From assembly GCA_017305055.1 (NCBI GenBank), contig JAFKMZ010000069.1, positions 1 to 35,460 on the forward strand: a stretch of DNA of 35,460 nucleotides, in the 5' to 3' direction. The notes under the pieces are model-generated. The model was given only the letters and a program-made list of their open reading frames with translations, was not told the origin of the DNA and made no database searches. Position numbers and translations under genes: made by a program. The stretch comes from Lysobacterales bacterium. GTDB lineage: Bacteria > Pseudomonadota > Gammaproteobacteria > Xanthomonadales > Rhodanobacteraceae. Below, piece by piece: positions 8,698 through 16,873 of this stretch (position 1 is its first letter; each line of letters begins with the position of its first letter).

Positions 8698-10686
8698 ATG
8701 TTTGAGCGTGTACTGATTGCCAACCGCGGGGAAATCGCCTGCCGCGTCATCCGCACCTGTCGGCGCATGGGCATCCACACCATCGCGGTGTATTCCACGG
8801 CGGATGCGGACGCGCAGCATGTGCGCCTGGCCGACGAGGCCTGGCCAATCGGCGGCGCCCCGCCGGCGGAATCCTACCTGCGTGGTGACGCCATCCTCGA
8901 TGTCGCGCGCAGGACCGGCGCGCAGGCGGTGCATCCCGGCTACGGCTTCCTGTCCGAAAACACGACATTCGCGCGTACCTGTGTGGACGCCGGCATCGTC
9001 TTCATCGGTCCGGATCCCGAGAGCATCGAGGCGATGGGCTCCAAGGCGGCGGCCAAGCACCTCATGGCGAAGCATGACGTGCCCCTGGTACCGGGCTATG
9101 ACGGTGACAACCAGGACAATGCGTTCCTGGCGCGGCAGGCGCACGAGGTGGGTTACCCGCTCATCATCAAGCCCTCCGCCGGCGGTGGTGGCAAGGGCAT
9201 GCAGATCGTGCGCTCCGACGACGAGTTTCCCCAGGCTCTGGAAACCGCGCAGCGCGTCGCCAAGGCGGCATTCGGCGATGCCTCGATGTTGCTGGAACGC
9301 TATGTCGAGCACCCGCGCCACATCGAGTTCCAGATCTTCGGCGACCGCCATGGCCACGTGATCCACCTGGGCGAACGCGAGTGCTCCTCGCAGCGCCGCT
9401 ACCAGAAGGTCCTGGAGGAGACGCCCTCGCCGTTCCTCAACCCCGAACGCCGCGCGGCCATGGGTGCCGCCGCGGTTGCCGCCGCGCGCGCGGTGAATTA
9501 TGTCGGCGCCGGCACGGTCGAGTTCATCGTGGGCCAGGAAGGCGATTTCCATTTCATGGAGATGAATACGCGGCTGCAGGTCGAACACCCGGTCACCGAA
9601 CTCACCCACGACATCGACCTGGTCGAATGGCAGCTGCGCATCGCCGACGGCGAACCGCTGCCGCTGACGCAGGAGCAGGTGGTCTCCCGTGGCCATGCCA
9701 TCGAAGTGCGCATCTACGCCGAGGATCCGGAGCAGAACTTCCTGCCCGGCTCGGGCAAACTGCAGACCTTGCGCCTGCCGCCGACATCCGCGCACCTGCG
9801 CCTGGACGGTGGCGTGGTCGAGGGCGACACGGTAACCATCTTCTACGATCCCATGATCGCGAAATTGATCGTGTGGGATGCGAACCGGGTGCAGGCGCTG
9901 CAACGCATGCGCAACGCGCTCGCGCAATGCGAAATCGAAGGGCCGAAATCCAACATCGCGTTCCTGGAACGCCTGGTGCGCCACCCCGCCGTCGTCGAGG
10001 CACGTATCGACAGCGGCTACCTCGACCGCCACCTGGATGAATTCGTCACCGGCACCCACGAGCCCGACGCGCGCACCTTGTTCGCCGCGGCCACGGCGGC
10101 CCTGCTCCACGACGAAACGTGCCCGCACGTGTCCGCCGCCGATCCGCACTCGCCATGGGCAGCGAGCGACGCCTGGCGCATCGGCCGCAACGGCAAGCGC
10201 GTGCTCGCGCTGGCACGCGGTGAGGCGCGATTCGAGATCGAGGCATGGGGGCATGCCGGGCACTACACCATGAGACTGGGCGACACGGACTGCGATGTCC
10301 AGGGTGCGCTGCTGGGCGAGGACGTGCTCAACGCGCGTTTTGACGGCGAGGGCGAACGCCTCACCCTGCGCGTGGACGACAAGCGGGTATTGCTGCACGA
10401 TGCCGAAGGTCAGCGGTGGCGTCTCAACCGTGTCCCGGCGTATGCCTGGCACGCCGAGGACGAGACCGGCGGCAACCAGGTGCTGGCGCCGATGCCTGGC
10501 CGCATCGTGGTGGTGAAAGCCAAGCCCGGCGACATCGTTGAACGGGGTCAGGACCTGCTGGTGATGGAGGCGATGAAGATGGAACTGGCACTGAAGGCAC
10601 CGCGAGCCGGCACGCTTGCCGACATCACCGCCGCCCAAGGCGACTTCGTCGAGGCCGATACGATACTGGTACGGTTCGTCGAGTAA
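8698..10686 (+). CDS. liuD: Methylcrotonyl-CoA carboxylase, biotin-containing alpha subunit
   Basis: The 662-residue protein has a biotin carboxylase domain (ANRGEIACRVIRTCRRMGI at 8-26, then an ATP-grasp region with IIKPSAGGGGKGMQIV near 158-173 and MEMNTRLQVEHPVTE near 288-302). A linker follows, then a C-terminal biotinyl domain with EAMKMEL, where the lysine at about residue 627 carries biotin. Acetyl- or propionyl-CoA carboxylase alpha subunits share this layout; the liuC and liuE neighbours make 3-methylcrotonyl-CoA the likely substrate. The partner beta subunit (liuB) and isovaleryl-CoA dehydrogenase (liuA) are not in this window. Shine-Dalgarno GAAGG lies before the ATG. Confidence 0.9.
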   Translation: MFERVLIANRGEIACRVIRTCRRMGIHTIAVYSTADADAQHVRLADEAWPIGGAPPAESYLRGDAILDVARRTGAQAVHPGYGFLSENTTFARTCVDAGIVFIGPDPESIEAMGSKAAAKHLMAKHDVPLVPGYDGDNQDNAFLARQAHEVGYPLIIKPSAGGGGKGMQIVRSDDEFPQALETAQRVAKAAFGDASMLLERYVEHPRHIEFQIFGDRHGHVIHLGERECSSQRRYQKVLEETPSPFLNPERRAAMGAAAVAAARAVNYVGAGTVEFIVGQEGDFHFMEMNTRLQVEHPVTELTHDIDLVEWQLRIADGEPLPLTQEQVVSRGHAIEVRIYAEDPEQNFLPGSGKLQTLRLPPTSAHLRLDGGVVEGDTVTIFYDPMIAKLIVWDANRVQALQRMRNALAQCEIEGPKSNIAFLERLVRHPAVVEARIDSGYLDRHLDEFVTGTHEPDARTLFAAATAALLHDETCPHVSAADPHSPWAASDAWRIGRNGKRVLALARGEARFEIEAWGHAGHYTMRLGDTDCDVQGALLGEDVLNARFDGEGERLTLRVDDKRVLLHDAEGQRWRLNRVPAYAWHAEDETGGNQVLAPMPGRIVVVKAKPGDIVERGQDLLVMEAMKMELALKAPRAGTLADITAAQGDFVEADTILVRFVE

Positions 10687-10798
10687 CGGGCGGGCCAGCA
10701 TCCTCCAATTGCCGGTACCGGGAATGGACCTGCGTGGATCATGGTTGCCGCCGCAGCGTATCCTGCCCGCTCGGCCCGGCGCCGCTGAGTTGCCGCCA

Positions 10799-10987
10799 AT
10801 GCTTGCATTCAAGATCCTCGGCATCATCTTGTTCATGTACATCGGCTGGGCCGCGTGGCGCGGTACGGTGTTCGCCAAATGCGGCATCGGCTGGACCTGG
10901 GTCGAACGCGGCGCGCGGCCACGCATGTTCTGGGCGGTCCTCACCTGCTACGGCTTGCTGGGCGCCGCGCTGCTCACGGTCTTTTGA
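10799..10987 (+). CDS. Small membrane protein within the leucine-degradation cluster
   Basis: A 62-residue protein with two predicted transmembrane helices, about residues 2-18 (FKILGIILFMYIGWAAW) and 42-60 (MFWAVLTCYGLLGAALLTV), separated by a short basic loop containing KCGIGWTW. It lies between liuD and liuE on the same strand, 112 bp after the first and 27 bp before the second, so it is probably co-transcribed. I do not recognise a family and no function can be assigned. An in-frame ATG at 10724 would add 25 residues of less protein-like sequence. Confidence 0.6.
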   Translation: MLAFKILGIILFMYIGWAAWRGTVFAKCGIGWTWVERGARPRMFWAVLTCYGLLGAALLTVF

Positions 10988-11014
10988 AACGCCGTCATCC
11001 TGACTGGAGTTGCC

Positions 11015-11920
11015 ATGACCTCTTCCGCCTCGTTCGTCCGCATCGTCGAAGTCGGCGCCCGCGACGGGTTGCAGAACGAGAAGACATTGCTGCCGACGGC
11101 AACCAAGATCGAGCTGATCGACCGCTTGTCCGCAACCGGCTTGAAGACGATCGAGGCGACAAGCTTCGTCAGTCCCAAGTGGATACCGCAACTGGCCGAT
11201 GCGGCCGAGGTGTTTGCCGGCATCCATCAGGCGCCCGGCGTCAGCTATCCCGTGTTGGTGCCGAACCTGGAGGGCTACGCACGGGCACGCGCCGCCGGTG
11301 CAGGCGAGGTCGCCGTGTTCACCGCGGCGAGCGAGGCATTCAACCGCCGGAACATCAACGCCTCGATCGACGAGTCGATCGAGCGCTTCGCGCCGGTGGT
11401 GGCGCAGGCCAGAGCCGATGGCGTCGCCGTGCGCAGCTACGTGTCGACCGTCCTCGGCTGCCCCTACCAGGGCGAAGTGCCGGTGCGTGATGTGGTGCGC
11501 GTGGCGCGGCGGCTGCACGAGCTTGGCTGCTACGAGGTGTCGCTCGGCGACACGATCGGCATCGGCACGCCGGCAAAGGCACGCGCCATGCTGCATGCGG
11601 TCGCACAGGAGGTGCCGATGACCGCCCTGGCGGTGCATTTCCACAACACCTACGGCCAGGCGCTGGCCAATATCCTGGCCTGCCTGGAGGAAGGCGTGCG
11701 CGTGGTCGACAGCGCCGTCTCCGGCACCGGCGGCTGCCCCTACGCCAAGGGCGCCACCGGCAACGTGGCCAGCGAGGACGTGGTGTATATGCTGCAAGGC
11801 ATGGGCGTGCCCACCGGGATCGACCTGGACCGCCTGGTGGCGGTCGGCGCCTGGCTGGCCGGGCAGCTGCACAAACCAACCTCCAGCCGCGTCACCCAGG
11901 CACGGATCAACATGGCGTGA
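11015..11920 (+). CDS. liuE: Hydroxymethylglutaryl-CoA lyase
   Basis: TIM-barrel enzyme that cleaves HMG-CoA to acetyl-CoA and acetoacetate, the final step of leucine degradation. The 301-residue protein has VEVGARDGLQNEK near residues 11-23 (catalytic Arg and metal-binding Asp). Its VHFHNTYG stretch carries metal-binding histidines, and SGTGGCPYAKGATGN carries the active-site cysteine, C241. The Shine-Dalgarno is GGAGTTGCC before the ATG. It is the last clear gene of the liuC-liuD-small protein-liuE series. Confidence 0.94.
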   Translation: MTSSASFVRIVEVGARDGLQNEKTLLPTATKIELIDRLSATGLKTIEATSFVSPKWIPQLADAAEVFAGIHQAPGVSYPVLVPNLEGYARARAAGAGEVAVFTAASEAFNRRNINASIDESIERFAPVVAQARADGVAVRSYVSTVLGCPYQGEVPVRDVVRVARRLHELGCYEVSLGDTIGIGTPAKARAMLHAVAQEVPMTALAVHFHNTYGQALANILACLEEGVRVVDSAVSGTGGCPYAKGATGNVASEDVVYMLQGMGVPTGIDLDRLVAVGAWLAGQLHKPTSSRVTQARINMA

Positions 11921-11960
11921 GCAGCCCGGCACGTCCCCACTACATATACCCAAACCAGAC

Positions 11961-12449
11961 ATGTCCAGAGAATTTTCCATTCGGCCCATCGAGGCCAGGG
12001 ACGACCAGGCCGTGGCCGCCATCATCCGCAGCGTGATGCCGGAGTTCGGCGCCGGAGGTCCCGGATTCGCAGTCCACGACCCAGAGGTTGACCACATGTA
12101 CGCTGCCTACACCCAGCCGCGTAGCGCCTATTTCGTGGTCGAGCGCGATGGTGCGGTGAGCGGTGGCGGCGGCGTGGCACCGTTGGAAAACGGACCACAG
12201 GATGTCTGCGAGCTGCGCAAGATGTACTTCCTGCCCGCCGCGCGCGGAATTGGCGCCGGCAGCGCGATGATGCACCGCTGCCTTGACGCCGCGCGCGCGG
12301 CAGGCTTCCGCCGCTGCTACCTGGAGACGGTGGACCGCATGGAAGGAGCCCGGCGTCTGTACCGGCGTACCGGTTTCAGGCCCATTGATGCGCGCATGGG
12401 TGGCACGGGCCATTTCGGCTGCGACCGCTACTACATCCTCGACCTGTAG
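11961..12449 (+). CDS. GNAT family N-acetyltransferase
   Basis: A 162-residue Gcn5-related acetyltransferase. It has beta-strand blocks YFVVERDGAVSGGGGVAPL (about 56-74) and ELRKMYFLPAARGIGAGSAMM (about 89-109), with an acetyl-CoA-binding RGIGAG pattern. The C-terminal half has ARRLYRRTGFRPI. The acceptor substrate cannot be predicted. It starts 40 bp after liuE and may be read through from that operon. A diverged relic of a similar gene lies about 1.2 kb downstream. Confidence 0.85.
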   Translation: MSREFSIRPIEARDDQAVAAIIRSVMPEFGAGGPGFAVHDPEVDHMYAAYTQPRSAYFVVERDGAVSGGGGVAPLENGPQDVCELRKMYFLPAARGIGAGSAMMHRCLDAARAAGFRRCYLETVDRMEGARRLYRRTGFRPIDARMGGTGHFGCDRYYILDL

Positions 12450-12493
12450 GAATGTCCAAACGATTGCCCAGAGCGCTTGTTCGGACCTTCGCC

Positions 12494-12527
12494 GGGAGCC
12501 CGGGTGGCTTCTGCCACCCCGGCTCCC
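12494..12527. other. Strong GC-rich hairpin between convergent genes
   Basis: GGGAGCC-C-GGGTGGC, loop TTCT, GCCACCC-C-GGCTCCC: a 14-pair stem with one C/C mismatch. It lies between the GNAT gene and the convergent rcnB-like gene. No U tract follows on either strand, so it may be a non-canonical terminator or a palindromic repeat unit. Confidence 0.6.
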
Positions 12528-12587
12528 ACGCGACCCGATCCGCAGACATGCGCCCGCCATCCCCTGGACCGGCAGCAGCCGATTGCA

Positions 12588-13007
12588 TCAATTGGACAGG
12601 ACGATGTCCGTGATGATGCCGGAGGCGATGGCGATGAGGAGGAAATCGCTGTTGTCGCTGCGCACCCATCGGTAGCCGCGGGGTGGTGGACGCAGGTCGT
12701 ACGCGCTCCAGTTGGTCACGTAGTAGCGGTCGGCACGATAGTGTCTGGGCAGGTGGCCACCACGCTTGTACCAACCGAGGTGCCGGCCATTGTCGTGCGC
12801 CACGTAATAGCGGCCGCGGTCATCGTGGATGCCGCGTCTGTCGCGCCGGTACTTCACCTTGCCATGGTGCCGGCCGTGCCAGCCGTTTCCCTGCTGCCCT
12901 TGCTGTCCCTGATGATCCTGACGGCCGTGATGCTGCGGTGGACTCGCCGTCACCGCGGTGGCAGCAAACAGCAGGCTGCTTGCCAAGGTAACCAGAAGTT
13001 TTTTCAT
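12588..13007 (-). CDS. RcnB-like periplasmic protein
   Basis: A 139-residue protein with a cleavable signal peptide (MKKLLVTLASSLLFAATAVTA) and a His/Gln/Gly-rich linker. The C-terminal domain has the RcnB pattern: GGHLPRHYRADRYYVTNW, then PPRGYRWVR and a final hydrophobic strand LLIAIASGIITDIVL. E. coli RcnB is a periplasmic factor in nickel/cobalt homeostasis; metal specificity here is not shown. The start is the ATG at 13007 with AAGGA 8-9 nt upstream. Confidence 0.85.
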   Translation of the reverse strand: MKKLLVTLASSLLFAATAVTASPPQHHGRQDHQGQQGQQGNGWHGRHHGKVKYRRDRRGIHDDRGRYYVAHDNGRHLGWYKRGGHLPRHYRADRYYVTNWSAYDLRPPPRGYRWVRSDNSDFLLIAIASGIITDIVLSN

Positions 13008-13141
13008 GACGTGGTTCCTTGAGGGGAAGAAGCGCCGACGGCCATCCGGGTGACGGGTACCGACGCAAGCCAAAGCCTAACGATCATCCCTGAACACCAG
13101 CGGTCCACCGGCATACCAGGCTGAATCGGCATTCACCCAGC

Positions 13142-13242
13142 CACGTCGCGGTAGCCCGCATGAGCGCGACGTATATGCAGCCATGCTGCACCTACTTTGT
13201 CCTGGGGCGGAACGGCGTAGTCCGTGGCCGAAGCGGAGCTGC
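13142..13242 (+). pseudogene. Relic of a GNAT acetyltransferase gene
   Basis: In one frame this stretch reads RMSATYMQP...TYFVLGRNGVVRGRSG. That aligns with HMYAAYTQP...AYFVVERDGAVSGGGG of the intact GNAT at 11961-12449, with about 11 identities in 25 core positions and no gap. The match fades on both sides, and there is no complete domain or plausible start. The 256-bp gap around it otherwise holds only the rcnB upstream region. The similarity is by eye and moderate. Confidence 0.45.
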
Positions 13243-13263
13243 GAACACCATGGACCATGCGCC

Positions 13264-13602
13264 TCAGGCCGGTTGGCGGGCACCATCCCTGATGTCGGGC
13301 GACACGGCGCGCAGGAAGGTGAGCCGCGACTGCGGCTCGATGATCAGGGGACCGAGCTTCGCGTTGAACAGCTTCCCGGATGACGTAGCCAGATGTGTCT
13401 GGAAGGCCGCTTCGTCCACATATTCTTCGTACACGAAAAACGATCCAGGCTCGTCCAGCCGGTGTGAGGCCTGGAAGAGTACGTTGCCGGGCTCCCGGCG
13501 CACGCTCGCGGCGTAGGCACAAAGCAGATCGGCTACCACGGCCTCATTGCCAGACCTGGCGGTAAACGTCGCATACAGAATGACGGGCACCGCAGCGCTC
13601 AT
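13264..13602 (-). CDS. Antibiotic biosynthesis monooxygenase (ABM) domain protein
   Basis: A 112-residue protein of the dimeric alpha/beta-barrel (YgiN-like) type. It has VILYATFTARSGNEAVVADLL at 7-27, then REPGNVLFQASHRLDEPGSF, VYEEYVDEAAFQTHLAT and a strand near the end. Such proteins include cofactor-free monooxygenases, but the fold is also used by sugar mutarotases, so the reaction is open. A GGAGCAGGA ribosome site precedes the ATG. It is the last gene of the LacI-linked sugar operon, 40 bp after the fructokinase gene. Confidence 0.82.
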   Translation of the reverse strand: MSAAVPVILYATFTARSGNEAVVADLLCAYAASVRREPGNVLFQASHRLDEPGSFFVYEEYVDEAAFQTHLATSSGKLFNAKLGPLIIEPQSRLTFLRAVSPDIRDGARQPA

Positions 13603-13642
13603 GTCCTGCTCCAGATCCAGGGGCCGCGCGTCTTGCTGCTGG

Positions 13643-14635
13643 TCATGCTTGCTCCTCCATCAGAAGATTCACCTCGGCCAGAGCCGGCATCGCGGCAAAT
13701 GAGCCGCGCCGGGTCACTGCCAGCGCACCGGCGGCCGCGGCAAAGCGCAGGCTCTCCTCGATCTGCGCACGGTCGCCGCAGAACGCGTCCAAATCCGACC
13801 CGCAGGCGAGCCGGCAGCCGAGCTGGTACAGGAAGCCACCGACGAAGGCGTCCCCAGCGGCGGTCGAATCCTGCATCGTGACCCGAAACGCCGGCACCTC
13901 TCCCGTATCCCCCCGCGTCCGCCAACGCAGTGGACGGCCGCCGTCGGTGATCAGCAGCAGCCGGGGTCGCCCGCGCCACAGCCGCGCGAAGACCTTCACA
14001 TCATCTCCGCCAGACGCCCGGCACAGCCAATCGAACTCCTCGCGCGAAACCTTGACCACATCGGCAAGCGCCAATGCCTGCCACAGGCGTGGCGCCGGAT
14101 CGGAATCACGCGGCCACAGCATCGGCCGCAGGTTCATGTCGAAACTGACGATCGCGCCGGCGGCGGCAGCCCGACGCATGCCTTCAAAAGTGACCTGCGC
14201 AATCTCCTCTTCGGTCATGCTGACCGAGCACACATGAAGCATGCTGATGTCGCCGAACGTCACCCGGTCGAAATGCGGAATGCGGAACAGCATGTCGGCG
14301 CCCGGCGAGCGATAGAAGCTGAAGCTGCGCTCGCCGTACGTATCCAGCGCCACGAAGGCCAAGGCCGTGCCCGCTGCATCGGTACGCACGACACCGCCGG
14401 TGGCCACCCCGGCATCCTGCAGGCTCTGCAGCAGGAAATCACCGAACATGTCCTGGCCGAGCATGCCGATGAAATTGCTTCGACCTCCAAGCCGCGCCAC
14501 TGCCACTGAAACATTCGCCGGAGCCCCGCCTGCGAACTGCCGGAAGCTGCGCGTTGCGCCTGGCCTGTGCGGTGGCTCAGCCAGCATGTCGATCAAGGCC
14601 TCACCGAAGCAGGCGATCCCTCGCTGCGTACCCAT
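13643..14635 (-). CDS. PfkB-family carbohydrate kinase, probable fructokinase
   Basis: A 330-residue ribokinase-fold sugar kinase. It has FGEALIDM at the N-terminus, PfkB signature 1 as FAGGAPANVSVAVARLGG (about 34-51), and signature 2 as DSTAAGDAFVGGFL, whose last Asp is the catalytic base. The usual GAGD tetrad reads AAGD here. The overall pattern is that of fructokinases acting on free fructose, and the neighbouring sugar symporter and reductase fit. The gene starts 8 bp after the aldo/keto reductase stop, which suggests translational coupling. Confidence 0.88.
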   Translation of the reverse strand: MGTQRGIACFGEALIDMLAEPPHRPGATRSFRQFAGGAPANVSVAVARLGGRSNFIGMLGQDMFGDFLLQSLQDAGVATGGVVRTDAAGTALAFVALDTYGERSFSFYRSPGADMLFRIPHFDRVTFGDISMLHVCSVSMTEEEIAQVTFEGMRRAAAAGAIVSFDMNLRPMLWPRDSDPAPRLWQALALADVVKVSREEFDWLCRASGGDDVKVFARLWRGRPRLLLITDGGRPLRWRTRGDTGEVPAFRVTMQDSTAAGDAFVGGFLYQLGCRLACGSDLDAFCGDRAQIEESLRFAAAAGALAVTRRGSFAAMPALAEVNLLMEEQA

Positions 14636-14643
14636 GCCGCAGC

Positions 14644-15480
14644 TCAGCTCATGTCTTCAAAATCTGCCGGGTCGGGGCCCAGCCGGGTCCCGGCATCGAG
14701 TCGGGCCATGTATCCCATGTCGCTGTCGTCGAGCGCGAAATCGAAGATCGCCATGTTTTCCGCAATCCGCGCTGGAGTGACCGACTTCGGAAACGCCACC
14801 AGGCCGAGTTGCATGTGCCAGCGCAGGATGACCTGGGCAACGCTCTTGCCGTGCCTGCGGCCAATCGCCTTGAGGCCGGAGTCAACCAGCAGCTCCCCTC
14901 CATGTGCCAGCGCACTCCACGACTCGGTGACGATCTGGTGCGCTGCTCCATAAGCCCTGAGCTGGGCCTGCTGCAGCAAGGGATGCAACTCGATCTGATT
15001 GACCGCGGGCAGTACCCCCGTCGCGTCGATGATGCGGTCGATGTCCTCCGCGCGGAAGTTCGACACGCCGATCGAGCGTACTTTGCCGGCGCCGCGTGCT
15101 TCGATGAGCGCCTTCCAGCTGTCGACGAAGCGGCCATGCCGCGGGCACGGCCAATGGATCAGGAAGAGGTCGATGTAATCCAGGCCGAGCCTGGCCAGGC
15201 TGGCATCGACCGCCTGAAGCGACTCGTGGAAGCCCTGGTCCGGATTGCGCAACTTGGTGGTGATGAACAGCTCGGAGCGCGGTAGGCCGGAGGCACGGAT
15301 CGCGCGTCCGAGGCCTTCTTCATTGCCGTACCCCGCCGCGCCGTCGACATGGCGGTAGCCAAGGTCGAACGCGGTGCCCACGACACGGGCAGTGTCGGCA
15401 TCGGGTACCTGCCAGATACCCAGTCCGAGCTGCGGGATCCGGTGACCGTCATTGAGCAGGATTGATGGAATATCAGACAT
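14644..15480 (-). CDS. Aldo/keto reductase
   Basis: A 278-residue NADPH-dependent (alpha/beta)8-barrel reductase. The catalytic tetrad is visible as D46 and Y51 (HVDGAAGYGNEEGLG), K76 (ITTKLRNP) and H109 (FLIHWP). GVSNF and AFPKSVTPARIAEN supply the cofactor-binding region. The start is the ATG at 15480 with GGAG 6-7 nt upstream; the in-frame codons before it are not family-like. In this operon it probably reduces a carbonyl compound made from the imported substrate. The exact substrate is not shown. Confidence 0.92.
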   Translation of the reverse strand: MSDIPSILLNDGHRIPQLGLGIWQVPDADTARVVGTAFDLGYRHVDGAAGYGNEEGLGRAIRASGLPRSELFITTKLRNPDQGFHESLQAVDASLARLGLDYIDLFLIHWPCPRHGRFVDSWKALIEARGAGKVRSIGVSNFRAEDIDRIIDATGVLPAVNQIELHPLLQQAQLRAYGAAHQIVTESWSALAHGGELLVDSGLKAIGRRHGKSVAQVILRWHMQLGLVAFPKSVTPARIAENMAIFDFALDDSDMGYMARLDAGTRLGPDPADFEDMS

Positions 15481-15543
15481 TGGATCTCCGTAAGCAAAAG
15501 GGCCCATGGCGCGCCAGCACGGGCAGCGGGTTCGATCACGCCA

Positions 15544-16827
15544 TCACTGGAGCGCGCGCGGCGCGCGCAAGGCGTATCCCAGGACCACCAGGAAGCCCAC
15601 CGCCGGCACCGCCATGGCCCAGTGGATGCCGGCCAGGTCGGACACGCCGCCCATCAGTACCGGCAACAGCGCGCCGCCGATGATGGCCATCACCAGCATG
15701 GAAGAGCCCAGCTTGCGATGGTCATCATCCAGTCCGCTCAGGCCGAGCACGAAAATGGTCGGAAACATGATCGACATGAACAGGCTGACCCCGACCAGGG
15801 CATACAGCCCGACATGGCCTGGCAAGGCGATGGCTACCGCGCAAAGCAGCACATCGACCAACGCGAAGGCGGCCAGGAGGTACGCCGGAGCCACCTTGCG
15901 CAGCATCACGGTGCCGAGAAAGCGACCACACATGAACAGGACCAGCGACAAGGTGAGATAGCTGGCGGCAGTCTTCTCGGGTGTCCCGGGGATGACATCC
16001 TGGAAATAGCGGATCAGGTAGCTCCAGACCCCGACTTGCGCACCGACATAGAACAACTGGGCGATCACCGCGAAGACATAGTTCCCGTTGCGCAGCAACT
16101 CGCGGAGTTGCGCACCGGTGCCGGTTTCCTTTTGCGCCGTGCGTGGGATCACCGGGAACTTTACCGACGCGATCAGGACCGCCCACATCACCACCAGCAC
16201 GCCGATGATCAGGTACGGCATCTGCACTGCCATGGACTCGGTCGCGAGATACGCGTCCCGCGCGGCCGGAGCCATGGCGGCCAGTTCCTGCTCCTTGTAT
16301 TCGATACCGGAAAAAATAAAGTGTGAGCCGATCGCCACACCGGTGATGGCGCCGAGCGGGTTGAACGCCTGCGCCAGGTTGAGCCGACGCGCCGCACCCT
16401 CGGCCGGGCCAAGCATGATCACCAGCGAATTTCCGGAGGTTTCCAGAAAGGCCAGCCCGCTGGCAATCACGAACAGGGCAAGCAGGAACAGGCCGTAGGT
16501 ATGAATCTCCGCAGCTGGGTAGAACAGGAACGCGCCGGCGCCGAAGAGCAGCAAGCCCAGCACCACGGCCGCCTTGTAGCTGTAGCGGTGCATGAACATC
16601 GCCGCCGGCATCGCAAACAGGAAATAGCCGAGATAGAACGCACTCTGCACCAGCCCGGCCTGCAAATCGGAAAGCTCAAACGCCTTCTTGAACTGCTTGA
16701 TCAGGATGTCGTTCAGGCTCGCCGCCGCGCCCCAGAAGAAGAACAGGCTGACCACCAGCACCAGCGGCACGACCGCAGTACGCGCCAGGTTGGCGGCAGA
16801 TAGCACGTCGCTGTTATTACCTTGCAT
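15544..16827 (-). CDS. FucP-type sugar:H+ symporter (MFS)
   Basis: A 427-residue inner-membrane transporter with 12 hydrophobic segments. Features typical of the FucP/GluP branch are SLFFFWGAAASLNDILIKQFKKAF near the N-terminus (Asn-Asp in helix 1), AMPAAMFMHRYSYKAAVVLGL, FLETSGNSLVIMLGP and NLAQAFNPLG. Members carry fucose, glucose, galactose or fructose with protons. A GGGCGG-like ribosome site precedes the ATG. It lies 46 bp after the oxidoreductase gene and 63 bp before the aldo/keto reductase gene. Confidence 0.92.
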   Translation of the reverse strand: MQGNNSDVLSAANLARTAVVPLVLVVSLFFFWGAAASLNDILIKQFKKAFELSDLQAGLVQSAFYLGYFLFAMPAAMFMHRYSYKAAVVLGLLLFGAGAFLFYPAAEIHTYGLFLLALFVIASGLAFLETSGNSLVIMLGPAEGAARRLNLAQAFNPLGAITGVAIGSHFIFSGIEYKEQELAAMAPAARDAYLATESMAVQMPYLIIGVLVVMWAVLIASVKFPVIPRTAQKETGTGAQLRELLRNGNYVFAVIAQLFYVGAQVGVWSYLIRYFQDVIPGTPEKTAASYLTLSLVLFMCGRFLGTVMLRKVAPAYLLAAFALVDVLLCAVAIALPGHVGLYALVGVSLFMSIMFPTIFVLGLSGLDDDHRKLGSSMLVMAIIGGALLPVLMGGVSDLAGIHWAMAVPAVGFLVVLGYALRAPRALQ

Positions 16828-16873
16828 GGCGCACCGCCCTTTGGGCCAAATCGGGTATCCGGAAACGATACGA

